Source: Piscibacillus salipiscarius JCM 13188 (lineage in GTDB: Bacteria > Bacillota > Bacilli > Bacillales > Alkalibacillaceae). Taken from it: a stretch of 34,992 nucleotides of DNA. Of the stretch, positions 18,506 through 29,432 are shown piece by piece. The DNA is taken from contig NZ_BBCD01000031.1 in the NCBI RefSeq assembly GCF_001311865.1, positions 1 through 34,992 of the forward strand, written 5' to 3'. The notes beneath the pieces were generated by a model. The model did not search any database. It was given only the letters and a program-made list of their open reading frames with translations, and was not told where the DNA came from. Each line of letters begins with the position of its first letter. The first letter of the stretch is position 1. The position numbers were made by a program, and so were the translations under genes.

Positions 18506-18603
18506 TTTGCACCTTTTCTTTAACATGATTTAGTTTAAAATATTAGCATAAACTACACTTATCATAATGAAAAAGTGAACTCAAATCAAATTAGGAGGAT
18601 ATT

Positions 18604-19980
18604 ATGAAATCGAAATTAATTCTTTTTAGTACAATCATCGCAATTTTTATTTTACCAATCAGTAGTTTAGCTGAGTCATTTGGTCCTGATAACTGGCATC
18701 AGTACAGATTAAACAGTGACAAAAATGCAGTATTTGATAACGGTTCAGAACCATTAGAGGAATTAAAGCTTAAAACTGCCGATGAAATTAGAGCCACTCC
18801 AGTAGTAGTTGGAAATAAGTTATATGTAGGTAACCATAATTCTGGGGATCTATTTGCCTTTGACTTAACAACTGGTGAACAGTTGTGGAACAGTAAAGCG
18901 CCTAACTGGATTCATTCTGAAATGATTTATAATGAAGGTACGTTATATGTTGGGTTTGGTAATCGCTATTTTCAGGATAATGGAATAAGAGGAACTGGTG
19001 AGAGTGGCGTGCTAGCAGTAGATGCTGAAACTGGCGAAGAAGTTTGGAAGTTTAATACAGAAGGTGAAGTCATGCCGACTCCTGCATATAAAGATGGGTA
19101 TGTATATGCGGCGACAGGGGACAAGCACCTTTATAAAATTGACGCCGAAACAGGCGAACAGGTACATCAAGAAGAGTTAGGCTCAACAGTTAGTATGTCG
19201 TCCCCTAACATTACGGGTGATACTCTGTATGTTGGTGGAAGTGGACCTAAGCCATATATGTTCTATGCCTACGATTTAGAAAATGACTCAATTAAATGGA
19301 AAACTCCATTTAAAGATGTCGTCGCTGGGCTTGATGATGTTCCTGTTGCGGTTTCAGATAATATTGCGATTACGACAGCTGTAGAAGGAAGTTATGAAGA
19401 TCCAAACCATAAAATTTATGCATTAGACACTGAAACTGGAGAAATCAATTGGGAAGATAGCTTTGGAAAAGGCGATATGGTTAAAAATAATAAATCCGGA
19501 GCACCTATTATTTACGAAGGCAACGTATATGTAGGAAGCCCAATTACTAAGACATTCTACGCCTATGATCTTAAGACGGGTGAAAGGTTATGGACATTTA
19601 AAGATGAGGTCATGAAAGCACCGCCTGTAGCTAAAGATGGAATCGTATACTTTACCAACACTGTTGGAGTAGTGAATGCCTTAGATGCTGAAACAGGTGA
19701 ACTGTTAAATTCTAAAGAGCTAGGCGGCACATTAGCTCCATCAGGTCCAATTATCATCAATGATACACTAATTGTAGGTAGTCAGGATTCAAATGTTTAT
19801 GTCGTGCCTCTTAATAATATAGTGAATTCAATTCAAAACGGGGATGAAGAACCCTCAGAGTCTAATGAAACGAGTGAGGAAGAGGTAGCTCCTGATGCGG
19901 ATAACAATTATTTATGGTATGCCGTTTTAATCATTTTAGCGATTGCAGTTGTAGCCTTTATAATGAAACGTAAAAAATAA
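18604..19980 (+). CDS. membrane-anchored PQQ-type beta-propeller protein
   Basis: An intact 458-residue protein. Residues 1-23 are a signal peptide. About 25-405 are seven or so PQQ-like blades, each with an A-x-D-x-x-T-G-E-x-x-W motif (FAFDLTTGEQLW, LAVDAETGEEVW, YAYDLKTGERLW), as in BamB and PQQ-dependent enzymes. There is no sign of a heme or catalytic domain. Then come an acidic Ser/Glu stalk (about 408-430), one TM helix and a KRKK tail, so the propeller is displayed outside the membrane. AGGAGG precedes the ATG by 7 bases. It lies between two minus-strand teichoic-acid genes and shares the propeller-stalk-TM plan with the large protein at 8974. Function unknown; a scaffold or assembly factor for wall enzymes is a guess. 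Confidence 0.85.
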   Translation: MKSKLILFSTIIAIFILPISSLAESFGPDNWHQYRLNSDKNAVFDNGSEPLEELKLKTADEIRATPVVVGNKLYVGNHNSGDLFAFDLTTGEQLWNSKAPNWIHSEMIYNEGTLYVGFGNRYFQDNGIRGTGESGVLAVDAETGEEVWKFNTEGEVMPTPAYKDGYVYAATGDKHLYKIDAETGEQVHQEELGSTVSMSSPNITGDTLYVGGSGPKPYMFYAYDLENDSIKWKTPFKDVVAGLDDVPVAVSDNIAITTAVEGSYEDPNHKIYALDTETGEINWEDSFGKGDMVKNNKSGAPIIYEGNVYVGSPITKTFYAYDLKTGERLWTFKDEVMKAPPVAKDGIVYFTNTVGVVNALDAETGELLNSKELGGTLAPSGPIIINDTLIVGSQDSNVYVVPLNNIVNSIQNGDEEPSESNETSEEEVAPDADNNYLWYAVLIILAIAVVAFIMKRKK

Positions 19981-20011
19981 GGAGATGGGCGCTCGCCCGT
20001 CTCCTTATTTT
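19974..20011. terminator. bidirectional terminator, PQQ gene and tagD
   Basis: AAAATAAGGAGATGGGCG pairs with CGCCCGTCTCCTTATTTT (one mismatch). Both convergent genes end in it. Confidence 0.85.
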
Positions 20012-20404
20012 GAATCAATCGTATTTAAATCTTCCTTAATTTTTGTAGTTGAAATGCCTTCTGTACGTGGTAAGTAGACAACTTCACAGTAGTCTTTTAA
20101 GAAATCAAATTCGCCTTCCCAGTCATGTCCCATAACGAAAAGATCAACATCATGCTTTTGAACATCCTTCACTTTTTTGACCCCAATCCTTTTCAGGAAT
20201 GACCTCATCTACGTACTTAACAGCTTCTAAAATGTATTTACGATCCTCATAACTATAATAAGCCTTTTTATCTTTAATCGCGTTAAATTCATCTGTAGAA
20301 ACAGCAACAATTAGGTAATCACCCAATGCTTTAGCACGTTTAAGTAAATTTATATGTCCTACGTGTAGTAAATCAAAAGTCCCGTAGGTTAATACTTTTT
20401 TCAT
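20005..20404 (-). CDS. tagD: glycerol-3-phosphate cytidylyltransferase
   Basis: About 132 residues with one frame change near 20180. The protein makes CDP-glycerol from CTP and glycerol 3-phosphate, the donor for the TagB/TagF enzymes nearby. It shows the nucleotidyltransferase start [16 protein letters not shown] with the HxGH motif, [22 protein letters not shown], and the [11 protein letters not shown] signature near the C-terminus, at the normal TagD length. The ATG at 20404 has AGGAGG upstream; the in-frame ATG eight codons earlier lacks one. Transcribed alone on the minus strand, convergent with the PQQ gene. Confidence 0.92.
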
Positions 20405-20608
20405 TTCAATACTCCTCCTAAAATCCACTGGTGTCTTTTCATAAATATTACCTTTAATTTTATCATTTGTTGTCGATTAAGCAAATTAAATCACAATTAC
20501 AGAATTATATCAAACATTATAACATGATTAAAAATAATCATATTCAGTTTTGTTTTATAAATAAGGGTTATTAAATAGGGTATGTATTATGAAGTAAGGT
20601 GATTAAGG

Positions 20609-21616
20609 TTGATAAATTACGTAGTAAAATTAAGAGCATACGCCATATTAGCAGTTGTACTTATTCATTCAACTATGACGTTTGTGATTAATGAAGAAAT
20701 TGGTTCACTAGGTTGGTGGACTGGAAACTTTATAGACGGCAGTGCCAGATGGTGCGTTCCAATATTTTTATGATTAGCGGGATGCTACTACTAGACCGAG
20801 AAGAACCTGTGAAGACTGTTCTAAATAAACGAGTAGTCAAATTGTTAATTCCTTTAGTCATATGGTCGTTCTTTTTATTCGTTTTGGGATTTAAGGTTTG
20901 GTTTTAACGATTTTTCGTTTAAAGAAGGATTAATTGATTTATATTCCAATGATGCCAAGTATCATTTGTGGTATTTATATGCAGCTATTGGATTGTACCT
21001 TGCACTGCCGTTATTTAGGGTGTTTGTAAGGCATGCTAAGAGGCAAGAAATCTTGTATGTTATTCTTGTTTCATTTGGGATTAGTGCAGTAGCAACAACT
21101 GTCGATAAAATATATGGCATTAAAGCTCCAGTAGGATTTGAGTATTTCTTGGGTTACGGCAGCTTTTTATTGTTGGGCTATTATATGGCAAAGTTTGAAA
21201 TTAAATACTCAAGACTCATTTACTTGATGGGGGCTTTGGCTATATTTGTAACGATTATTGGAACATGGTATGTAAGCAGCTTGCAAAATGATTTAAATCA
21301 AGTCTTTTACGAGTATTTATCGTTTACGACTCCCATTGCAGCTGGTGCATTATTTCTTTATATGAAAAATCATGATTCCAATAAAGTTTCGAATGTCATT
21401 GCAAAATTGTCAAAGTATAGTTTTGGAATTTATTTAATACATCCGATCTTCATTGACCTATTAAGATCGGAAGAGTTAGAAAGTCTGTTCAACTTCTCAG
21501 TAAATCAATTACCGACATTATTAAATATATTACTAACTTTAGTTTTAGCTACTATTTTTAGTATATTAATAGCAAAGTTATTAAGTAGAATTCCGGTGTT
21601 AAAAAAGTTAGTGTAA
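20609..21616 (+). CDS. membrane acyltransferase (acyltransferase 3 family)
   Basis: About 335 residues with frame changes near 20768 and 20900. TTG start at 20609 with AAGGTGAT upstream. The N-terminus carries KLRAYAILAVVLIHS, with the His of the family motif in TM1, then RWCVPIFLMISGMLLL and about ten hydrophobic segments. FGIYLIHPIFIDLL near the C-terminus is also typical. Members such as OatA- and WecH-type enzymes transfer acetyl or other acyl groups to sugars or polymers. The wall-polymer neighbourhood suggests O-acylation of a teichoic acid or lipid-linked glycan; the acceptor cannot be read from sequence. Confidence 0.82.
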
Positions 21617-21652
21617 ATGTATAAATTATTTGAGCGCTCGAAAAGTTCTGTT

Positions 21653-21685
21653 TTATAAGCTTATAAGAGTGTAGTTTGTTATAAT
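21653..21685 (+). promoter_or_regulatory. extended -10 promoter with adjacent 14-bp palindrome
   Basis: TGTTATAAT (21677-21685) is an extended -10 element. The perfect palindrome TTATAAGCTTATAA (21653-21666) covers the -35 position and could be an operator; no regulator is assigned. It drives the large tagF-like gene starting at 21720. Confidence 0.5.
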
Positions 21686-21719
21686 AATATCGGAATGTAT
21701 TTAATACTTGGAGGTTGCT

Positions 21720-24041
21720 ATGAAAGCGTCTAATATTGAAAAATCATCCCCAAAAATAAGTAACATATCATTTGATAATCATCATTTAATGATAGAAATA
21801 GATTTTAAAGAACGTACTGAACAATTATTAGTCATAAATCGTGAGACACAAGAGGAATATTATATAGATCAGACTTCTAATTTCACTTATAAATTAAACC
21901 TAAGTATGTTTAATCAAAGTACTTGGGATTTCTATATTAAAAATAAAGATAACCATTATAGAATTAAAACAAGTGATGAAAAACCTTTAGGAGAATCATA
22001 TATATTTTATAATAACAAAACAAATAGCTTAATGAATATCAAACCCTATAAAACAGTTAAAGGATCATTTTCATTAAGTATTCTAAATGACACAGTTAAG
22101 TTAGAAAACCTTAAAACATTTTAAGGAACATACGAACGTTTCAATAGGAGGATTCTTTAGGATCATAAATCCTGATTTTATTGACTTAGATTCTATCAAG
22201 CTAAAACTTAAAAGAAATGGCGAAGAAGAGTATTTGGAATTTCCAGTAGAAATGCAGGAATCAAGTATTCAATCTTTATACATGATTAAATCAAATTTAG
22301 ATTACACTAAATTTACTCGTGATAGCATTGAACCCGATAAGTGGCATGCTTATTTAGAATTAAGTAATGAGCATCTAATACGCTTGCAAATAGATGAAGG
22401 AAGTTTTGAAGCAGAGACTTCATATTTATTTACAGATTATCCGTATTATATATGCTTATACCAGACAGTAAATGAAAACTTATCTGTAAAAATAGAAAGA
22501 TTAAAGATTATGAGAGATGTAAAATCCTTTGAATTGAATAATCATAGATTGGAATTAAGGGGCAACTCTTATTTTATAAATGAATTAAATTCTCAAAGGT
22601 TTAAGAAAGAGATTATTATTAAACAAAGGTACTCTAATCAAAAGGTTAAATTCCAGCCTGATTATAATGGAAATGAATTTTACTGTAGTATAAGTCTAAA
22701 ACATTTATTTATTTTTAACTCGGACAAGCAACCTATATTGGATTTATATATTCGTTACTCTAATGACCATTATTTTATAGAGAGAAAACTTGGAGAAGAA
22801 AATTATCAATTTTACAAAGACGGTGTATTAGGTAAAGGCATTATTAGAGATAAATCAACATTTAATTATTTTTACCTAACAAATACTCCTTCTGGAAATC
22901 TTAAGCTACAGATATTTTCTATTAGTTTATTAAAGCATTTGTATTTAAGGTATTTTCAGGATTTAGACAGGAAACTTTTTAAACATCAAGATGTATGGTT
23001 AGTAGGTGAGCGTTATGATACAGCACAAGATACGGGGTACTACTTCTTTAAGTATTGCCGCGAACACCATCCAAGAAAAAAGTCTATTACGTGATTGATT
23101 CGAACTCTAAAGACGTAAAAAACCTTAAACCTTATAGAAAAGTCATCAAATATGGTTCCTTCAAACATTTTAGATTAAGTGCCATTGCGAAAAAATTTAT
23201 TGGTTCACATGAGATTGAATATTTTCTCCCTATGAAAGCCATTGAATTTTCATCTTATAAATTAGGAAAAAGAATTTTCTTACAGCATGGTGTCCTTGGA
23301 AGAAGGAAAGTTGAATATTATAAGAGTGATTATCAATATCCTTTTCATAGGTTTATTGTAAGTTCAGATGATGAAAAACAGTTAGTGACAAATGAAATGG
23401 GTTATAAACCTAAAGAAGTAAAGGTAACTGGTCTTACTCGTTTTGATGGGTTATATGATTATAAAGGTACGAATCAAAAATCAATTTTGTTGATGCCTAC
23501 ATGGAGATATTGGCTTAATAATGAAAGGAAGTTTTTGAATTCGGAGTATTTTAGTCGCTATCACCATTTGTTATCAGATCCTAAACTGCATCATCTGTTG
23601 GAAGAGCATAATGTGGAACTAAATTTTTATCCTCATTATAGAGTTCAACCTTATATTAAATATTTTAGTCAGGACTATCACAAGAACATTCATTTAGTTG
23701 AGTTAGGGGAAAAAAGCGTTCAACAATTGCTTTTAAACCATGGATTATTAATTACTGATTATTCATCTGTTTCGATTGACTTCAACTATTTGAACAGACC
23801 TGTTATATTCTATCATTTTGATTTTGATAAGTTTTTTGAAAATGGTATATTACGTGCTCCTGAACATACTTTCATAGGAGATATTGTTAAAGAGAATGAA
23901 GAGTTAATTAACCGAATAAAGTATTATTTGGAAAACGATTTGAAAGAAAGAAAAGATTTAGGCGAGGTTAAGAATAAATTGTTTAAATCTCAAGATCGTC
24001 TTAATTCAAAAAGAGTATATAAAGTAGTAAATAATGCATAA
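21720..24041 (+). CDS. large TagF-like CDP-glycerol glycerophosphotransferase
   Basis: About 774 residues in three frames; changes near 22115 and in the A6 run near 23083. The ATG at 21720 has GGAGG 5 bases upstream. The C-terminal half (from about residue 425) is the glycerophosphotransferase: VWLVGERYDT, RIFLQHGVLG, FIVSSDDEKQLV, VTGLTRFD, SILLMPTWRYW, NFYPHYR, LLITDYSSVSIDFNYLNRPVIFYHFD. The HGVLG replaces the usual HGTPLK. The N-terminal half (about 1-420) is beta-rich and not recognised. Probably a polymerase or chain-modifying enzyme of wall teichoic acid. It ends in a terminator shared with the convergent autolysin gene. Confidence 0.85.
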
Positions 24042-24072
24042 AAAATTCGGGGCATCAATGCCCCGAATTTTT
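24041..24072. terminator. bidirectional terminator, tagF-like gene and GH73 gene
   Basis: Perfect 15-bp stem AAAAATTCGGGGCAT / ATGCCCCGAATTTTT with a 2-base gap between the arms. Confidence 0.9.
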
Positions 24073-26694
24073 ATTTTCTTTCATTTATAAAGTCACCGTG
24101 AACCCATCCAGTATCAGATGTTCCAGGAATATAGACTTTATACCATCCGTTATCTGTAACTAAGTTACCCTTATTTAGCACACCAGCTACAAATTGCGAA
24201 CTTTCTAATGAACCAATGTCATCAGAATTTGTATCTGGAGATTTACGGATATTTAAGTGAGGATCAACTTCTTTAACCTGTAATAAATTATCTAACTCTA
24301 CAAAATCACTATGTGCCCAACCTTGATTGCCATCAAAGATGACTTTATACCAAGTGTTATTACCATTAACCGTATCGCCTGTAGCATATCCTAAGACTTG
24401 TACCTTACTACCGTCAGGAATACTATCAATAACAGATGAACTAGTTGAAGGCTTACTTCTTAAGTTAAGGTTGTCTCCACCAGAACTTGTGGTACCTTCT
24501 ACACCTTCAGGATAAGCTACTAAACTATTACCTGAATCGTTCGATCCATCATCACCGGAACCACCACTAGAAGTACCAGTATACTCAGGTATATCGAAAA
24601 ATAGTACATAGTTATTGATTAGGGCGTATAAATCAGCTATACGGTAAGTTTGTGCAAGTGCCCAGTTTACATCTGTAGCATATTGGTGGTCACCAGGGCT
24701 ATCTGGATTCCAACGCATTTTATAAAGAGTGTCTTGTCCTGCTTGAATATAATTGACAGAGATGAATTTAGCACCACCGACAATCGCTTCTTCAGGAGTA
24801 AACCAACCTTGTTCATATGCGTAAAGAGCACCACATTCTAATGCACAGTTATCATTTGCTCCAATGCCGTACATGTTATAAACAACATGATCAACTTTTG
24901 GATCTCCAGTATCTTTAATGACCGTTGGATTTTTCGTATCAGTATCGATACCTACTCCAGTAGAAAGTTTAGCTGTACCGTTACCAGTTTCATGAAGTGC
25001 ATGTGCTAATAAGTAAACTTCATTCATTGAGTGGGTTTCACCAGCCTGAATGAATGAGGCTCCTGTTCCTCTTAAGATTCCTTTATCATATAGAATCTTA
25101 TTATTAACTTCCTTAGCCTTTAAGCCGGCTGGTTGCGATAAAACTAAATACTGGAAGAAATTATCTGCATTACGATCTTGGAAGTTTTCTGGATCAGCAT
25201 AGTATTGTACTTCATCTCTTGTGGCATTTCTAAATCCACCATCGTCCCAAATTTGAGGGCTTTTGCTCATCCAGACGTCCACTAAATCTTCAAATGCAGC
25301 GTCATATTCGGTTTCTTCTTCTTGAACTTTTTCTGTGCTGACATCATTAACATGAATGTAGCCATTTTTCCTCTTACCATTCACATAAACTAAAGCCTCG
25401 TACCAAGAATCAGAAAAAAGTCTTGAATAGTAGATGTGTGTTCTTGCTATATGATTTTAATACATTGGAAGAACGAGAAGCACGACTGTATATTTTAGTA
25501 GGGCTTTTTATACCGACACCTTGTAATGACTCCTGTTTTTAAATGCATTTTCAACATCATTAACATGAATGTATCCAGTACGACGCTTGCCATTCACATA
25601 TACAATGGCTTCGTGCCAGTTATCAGTTAGGGTTGTGTACCAAAGTACGGAACCTTCCGCATATGACTTTAATACATTCCCATCTCTGGATAATCTAGAG
25701 TAAACTTTAGTGCGGTCTTTTGTTCCAATCCCACGTAAAGTTGTTTGTTCATTTAGCTTTGTTTCAACATCGCTTTTGTGAATATAACCAGTTCGACGCT
25801 GACCATTAACATATACTATAGCTTCATACCAATGACCTGAGAAAGTCTTATAAAGTAATGTTGAACCTGTTCCATATGATTTAAGAACATTTGAGTGAGT
25901 CGATGGGTCAGCATAAATAGGAGTTCGATCCTTAGCAATACCTCTGACTGAAGTTTGATTGTTTACTAGATTATCAACATCACCATGAAAAATATATCCT
26001 GTAGTTGCTTTGCCATTAATGTAAACTAAAGCTTCATACCAATTAGAAGATAAGGTTTTATAATACAAGATATTTCCACTATCATAAGACTTTAAGACTT
26101 TTGAATCTTTACTAGCTAACGAGTAAATTTTTGTTGGCTCTTTATAAGCAACGCCTTTTAATTGTTCTTGATTTTTTACTATGTTTTCAACGTCATTCTT
26201 ATTTATGTATACATATTGGCGTTTACCATTGTTGTATACAAAAGCCTTATACCAGTCACTTGTGTAAGTCTCATAGTATAATAAATGTCCTTGTGGATAG
26301 GATTTAGCTGTTCCTAGATTTCTAGAGGCTTCACGATACATATGGGTGTTATCTTTAAGAGCTAATCCTTTTAAATTTTAGGATTGTCTGTTGCTGTATC
26401 AACGTCTGAGGAGTGAATGTACCCAGTATGACGATCTCCATCTACAAAAACTATGGCTTTATACCAATTTGAAGTGTGTGTAAAATAAAGCAATATAGAT
26501 CCTTTATCATATGTTTTAAGAGTTTTTGAATCCCGACTAGTAGATTGATAGATGTGGGTAGGATCTTTTAATGCAACACCTTCTAAGGCCGAACTATCTG
26601 CTTCTAAAGTTTTTGCAGAAGCATTAAATAAACCAAAAAACAAGACAACTGAAGTTAAAACAACTAACCATTTAAGGTGTTTCTTGTGTGTCAA
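24071..26694 (-). CDS. secreted N-acetylglucosaminidase (GH73-type) autolysin with six N-terminal SH3-like repeats
   Basis: About 874 residues; frame changes near 26370, 25520 and 25405. TTG start with GGGGGA upstream. Residues 1-28 are a signal peptide. Residues about 35-455 are six tandem modules of about 70 residues, each with PTKIYS...VLKSY...L.YKT...WYEAIVYVNGKRRTGYIH..DV. About 465-705 is a glucosaminidase domain with LLAHALHETGNGTAKL (catalytic Glu in HET) and YNMYGIGA, like LytD-type enzymes that cut glycan strands at GlcNAc. Two bacterial SH3 domains follow (about 727-794 and 802-874) with LNLRSKPSTSSSVI and LNIRKSPDTNSDDI. It binds and cleaves the peptidoglycan in which the teichoic acids sit; likely roles are cell separation or wall turnover. 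A weak sigma-D-like site lies about 105 bp upstream. Confidence 0.9.
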
Positions 26695-26799
26695 TTGATG
26701 ATTCCCCCATTATTGTTAATAATTAATGAGGTTAGGCATTTGTTTGTAGAGTGTAAAATAATAGATTAGTAGATTCGTGATCCTTTAAACCACCTCCAA

Positions 26800-26825
26800 A
26801 TATCGACATAAATCTACTTGTAATA
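26800..26825 (-). promoter_or_regulatory. possible sigma-D-like promoter of the GH73 autolysin
   Basis: Minus strand: GTCGATAT (26807-26800), identical to the -10 of the yjfB promoter, but the -35 at 14 bases is TATT rather than TAAA. Autolysin genes are classic sigma-D targets in Bacillus. Tentative. Confidence 0.35.
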
Positions 26826-26881
26826 GAATATCATAGAAATGTAATTTTTACATCCTTATTTTTAACTAGTTTTAATGTTTG

Positions 26882-28065
26882 TTATCTTTCATTAAAACTG
26901 ATTCCAATAGTAATAATTAACCACTGGAGATAGCTTAAGGATAGATTATTGATAAAGAGACTGTATTCCATACTTTGGTAAAAAAGAATGCCGATGAAAA
27001 AGCAGGCGGACCATGCACCAACATATGTATGGCTATTTTTAAGTAGCGCTTTCCATATGAAAAATAATAATATACAAAAGGCGATTAGACCGAGAAAACC
27101 AGTTTCAAGAAAAACTTGTAAGTATTGATTATGAGAAGATAAAGTAAACTCAGTAACTTCTTTTGGTTGTAAGCCTATACCATGTCCAAAAATAGGCTGT
27201 TTTAGTCCAACCTGCCAAATAGCTTCCCATAATTCACTTCTACCTGAAAAAAAGCTTTTAGAAAAATACTTGAGAGATAATTCATTAAGTTGTTTGCCAA
27301 ATGACGTATTAACTAATGTTACGTAAAAATAAACAAAAATTAATACAAAAGGAAGCACAACAAAATAAAGCTTTGAGAACATTGAATTGAAGAGCTTATA
27401 TGTGAGCATGGAGCTAATACTAGAATTAGTGCTAAAAATACGGCTCTTGATGTCGTTGAGTATAATACTATAAGGTTCATTAAAATAAAAATCATAAAGT
27501 AAATTTTAAATCCAAAATGAACATATTTAATTGCAATGATTTGGAAAAAGAGTAAGCAAAACGTTGCGATCCCTAAACCATTAGGGTTCCAAAAAACACT
27601 TTTAAATTTACCGATCGGAAAATCTAATACAAACCAATGTAGAAATAAAAATAATACAAAAAAGTTAACGATGTGCCCAAAAGATACAACATGATTTGGA
27701 GTCCATTGAACATTTATGAAGATAATCGTTAAAGTAAATGTAAGAAATAAATATAATAAAGTTGTATTTTCAACATAATTTTCATTTTGAAAATGGCTAA
27801 TGAGATAAATTACTCCCAATATACCTAAACTAAAATAAATGTGTTTGAATTTTATTAAGTTATTGTATAACTTGCCGAAGTAAATAATGGTATATATGAG
27901 AAGTATAATAGCACTTAAATATAAAACGTACTCTATGGTAAAACGGCCAACATCTTTAACATCACCAGGGAAACTACTAATTTCTAATAAATTGATTAAT
28001 AATATAGGAAATAGTAATAGACCAAAGTATTGAAGAAAGTTCATTTCTTTATTGTAGGGCAACAT
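26882..28065 (-). CDS. O-antigen ligase / polymerase family membrane protein
   Basis: About 394 residues with one frame change near 27425. About eleven TM helices precede and flank the family signature: SGRSELWEAIWQVGLKQPIFGHGIG, then SSHNQYLQVFLETGFLG, which holds the conserved His, then three closing TM helices. This Wzy_C/WaaL/TuaE class joins lipid-linked glycan units, either as a polymerase or as a ligase. In a Gram-positive wall cluster it would most simply polymerise a teichuronic-acid-like or other secondary polymer, but no sugar-unit genes are beside it. I took the ATG at 28065, which has AAAAGGAG upstream, over one ten codons earlier. Confidence 0.82.
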
Positions 28066-28152
28066 GATTAATAACTCCTTTTTATTCATTCGCATTTTAT
28101 ATTATAATTTTTATATGTTTAAATTGAAAGCCTGTAAATGAAGGAGAATAAT

Positions 28153-29336
28153 ATGAAGAGACTCATTAGGAAATTTATGCGTGGAAAGAAAGCTCAAAAA
28201 TATATCGAATTATCTTTAAAATAGTAGGGCTCTTACCCAAAAAACATAATTTAGTTATCTTTGAAAGCTTCCATGGTAAACAATATAGCGATAGCCCTAG
28301 AGCCATTTATGAATATATGAAAAAGCACCATCCAGAAGCAAGATTAATTTGGAGTGTGGATCGTAGGTATACTAGGTTGTTTGAAGAATTGAATCTACCT
28401 TTTGTTCAGAGATTTACACCAAAGTGGTTTTGGTTAATGCCTAGAGCTCAATATTGGGTGAATAACGTTAGATTACCTAACTGGTTACCTAAACCTAAAA
28501 AAACGCAGTACATACAGACTTGGCATGGAACACCTTTAAAACGATTAGGCACAGATATAGAAGAAGTTCGAATGCCAGGAACAACCACAGAAAAATATAA
28601 AAGAAACTTTGTGAATGAAGCTAAAAATTGGGACTATTTAGTGTCTCCGAATGCTTATTCCACAGAGATTTTCAAGCGAGCATTCGATTATAAAGGGCAT
28701 ATGATTGAAAGCGGGTATCCGAGAAACGACTTTCTCATTAACCATACAAAAAACGATGTTGATACGATTAAAAAACAATTAAACATTCCTGCAGACAAGA
28801 AAGTCATACTATATGCACCAACTTGGAGAGATGATGAGTACTATAGAGTTGGCCAATATAAATTCGATATTAAATTAGATTTACATAAACTGAAATCAAC
28901 AATTGGCGATGACTATGTGATATTATTGCGCATGCATTATTTAATCGCTGAGAATATCGAACTATCGAGTTTTGAAGGGTTCGCCTATGATGTCTCGAAT
29001 CACTTAGATATCCGTGAACTGTATGTGATATCTGATATGTTAATTACGGATTACTCATCTGTGTTCTTTGATTACGCAAATCTGAGAAGGCCGATGATCT
29101 TTTATGTTTATGATTTGGAAAAATATAAAGATCAGCTAAGAGGCTTTTATTTCAACCTAGAAGAAAATGCTCCTGGCCCACTTACTAGAACTACAGATGA
29201 AGTGCTAAAAGAAATTCAGGAATATGCCGAGCAAGATGAGCCTGCTGAACATTTTGAACAGTTTTATAAGAAGTTCTGCTATTTAGAGGATGGTAGATCT
29301 GCAGAACAAGTTGTTAATACATTCTACAAGAAATAG
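28153..29336 (+). CDS. CDP-glycerol glycerophosphotransferase family protein (TagB/TagF-like) 3
   Basis: About 394 residues; one frame change near 28200 separates a basic 20-residue N-terminus from the rest. It shows LVIFESFHGKQYSDSPRAIYEY, IQTWHGTPLKRLGTDI with the conserved His, DYLVSPNAYSTEIF, ESGYPRND, VILYAPTWRDDEY, VILLRMHYLI, LITDYSSVFFDY and MIFYVYDLEKY. This is the most canonical of the three family members here and has the length of TagB primases or short TarF/TagF enzymes; sequence alone does not tell primase from polymerase. GGAG lies 7 bases before the ATG. It is followed at about 100 bp by tagG-tagH, so it is probably co-transcribed with the exporter. Confidence 0.88.
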
Positions 29337-29432
29337 TAACATTCAAGACCTTGCATTGTACCTGAAAATATAAGATAATACAGGTTGTTTGTTTTATGAA
29401 ATTTTCTTTTGAATACGGAAAGTAGGAATAGT

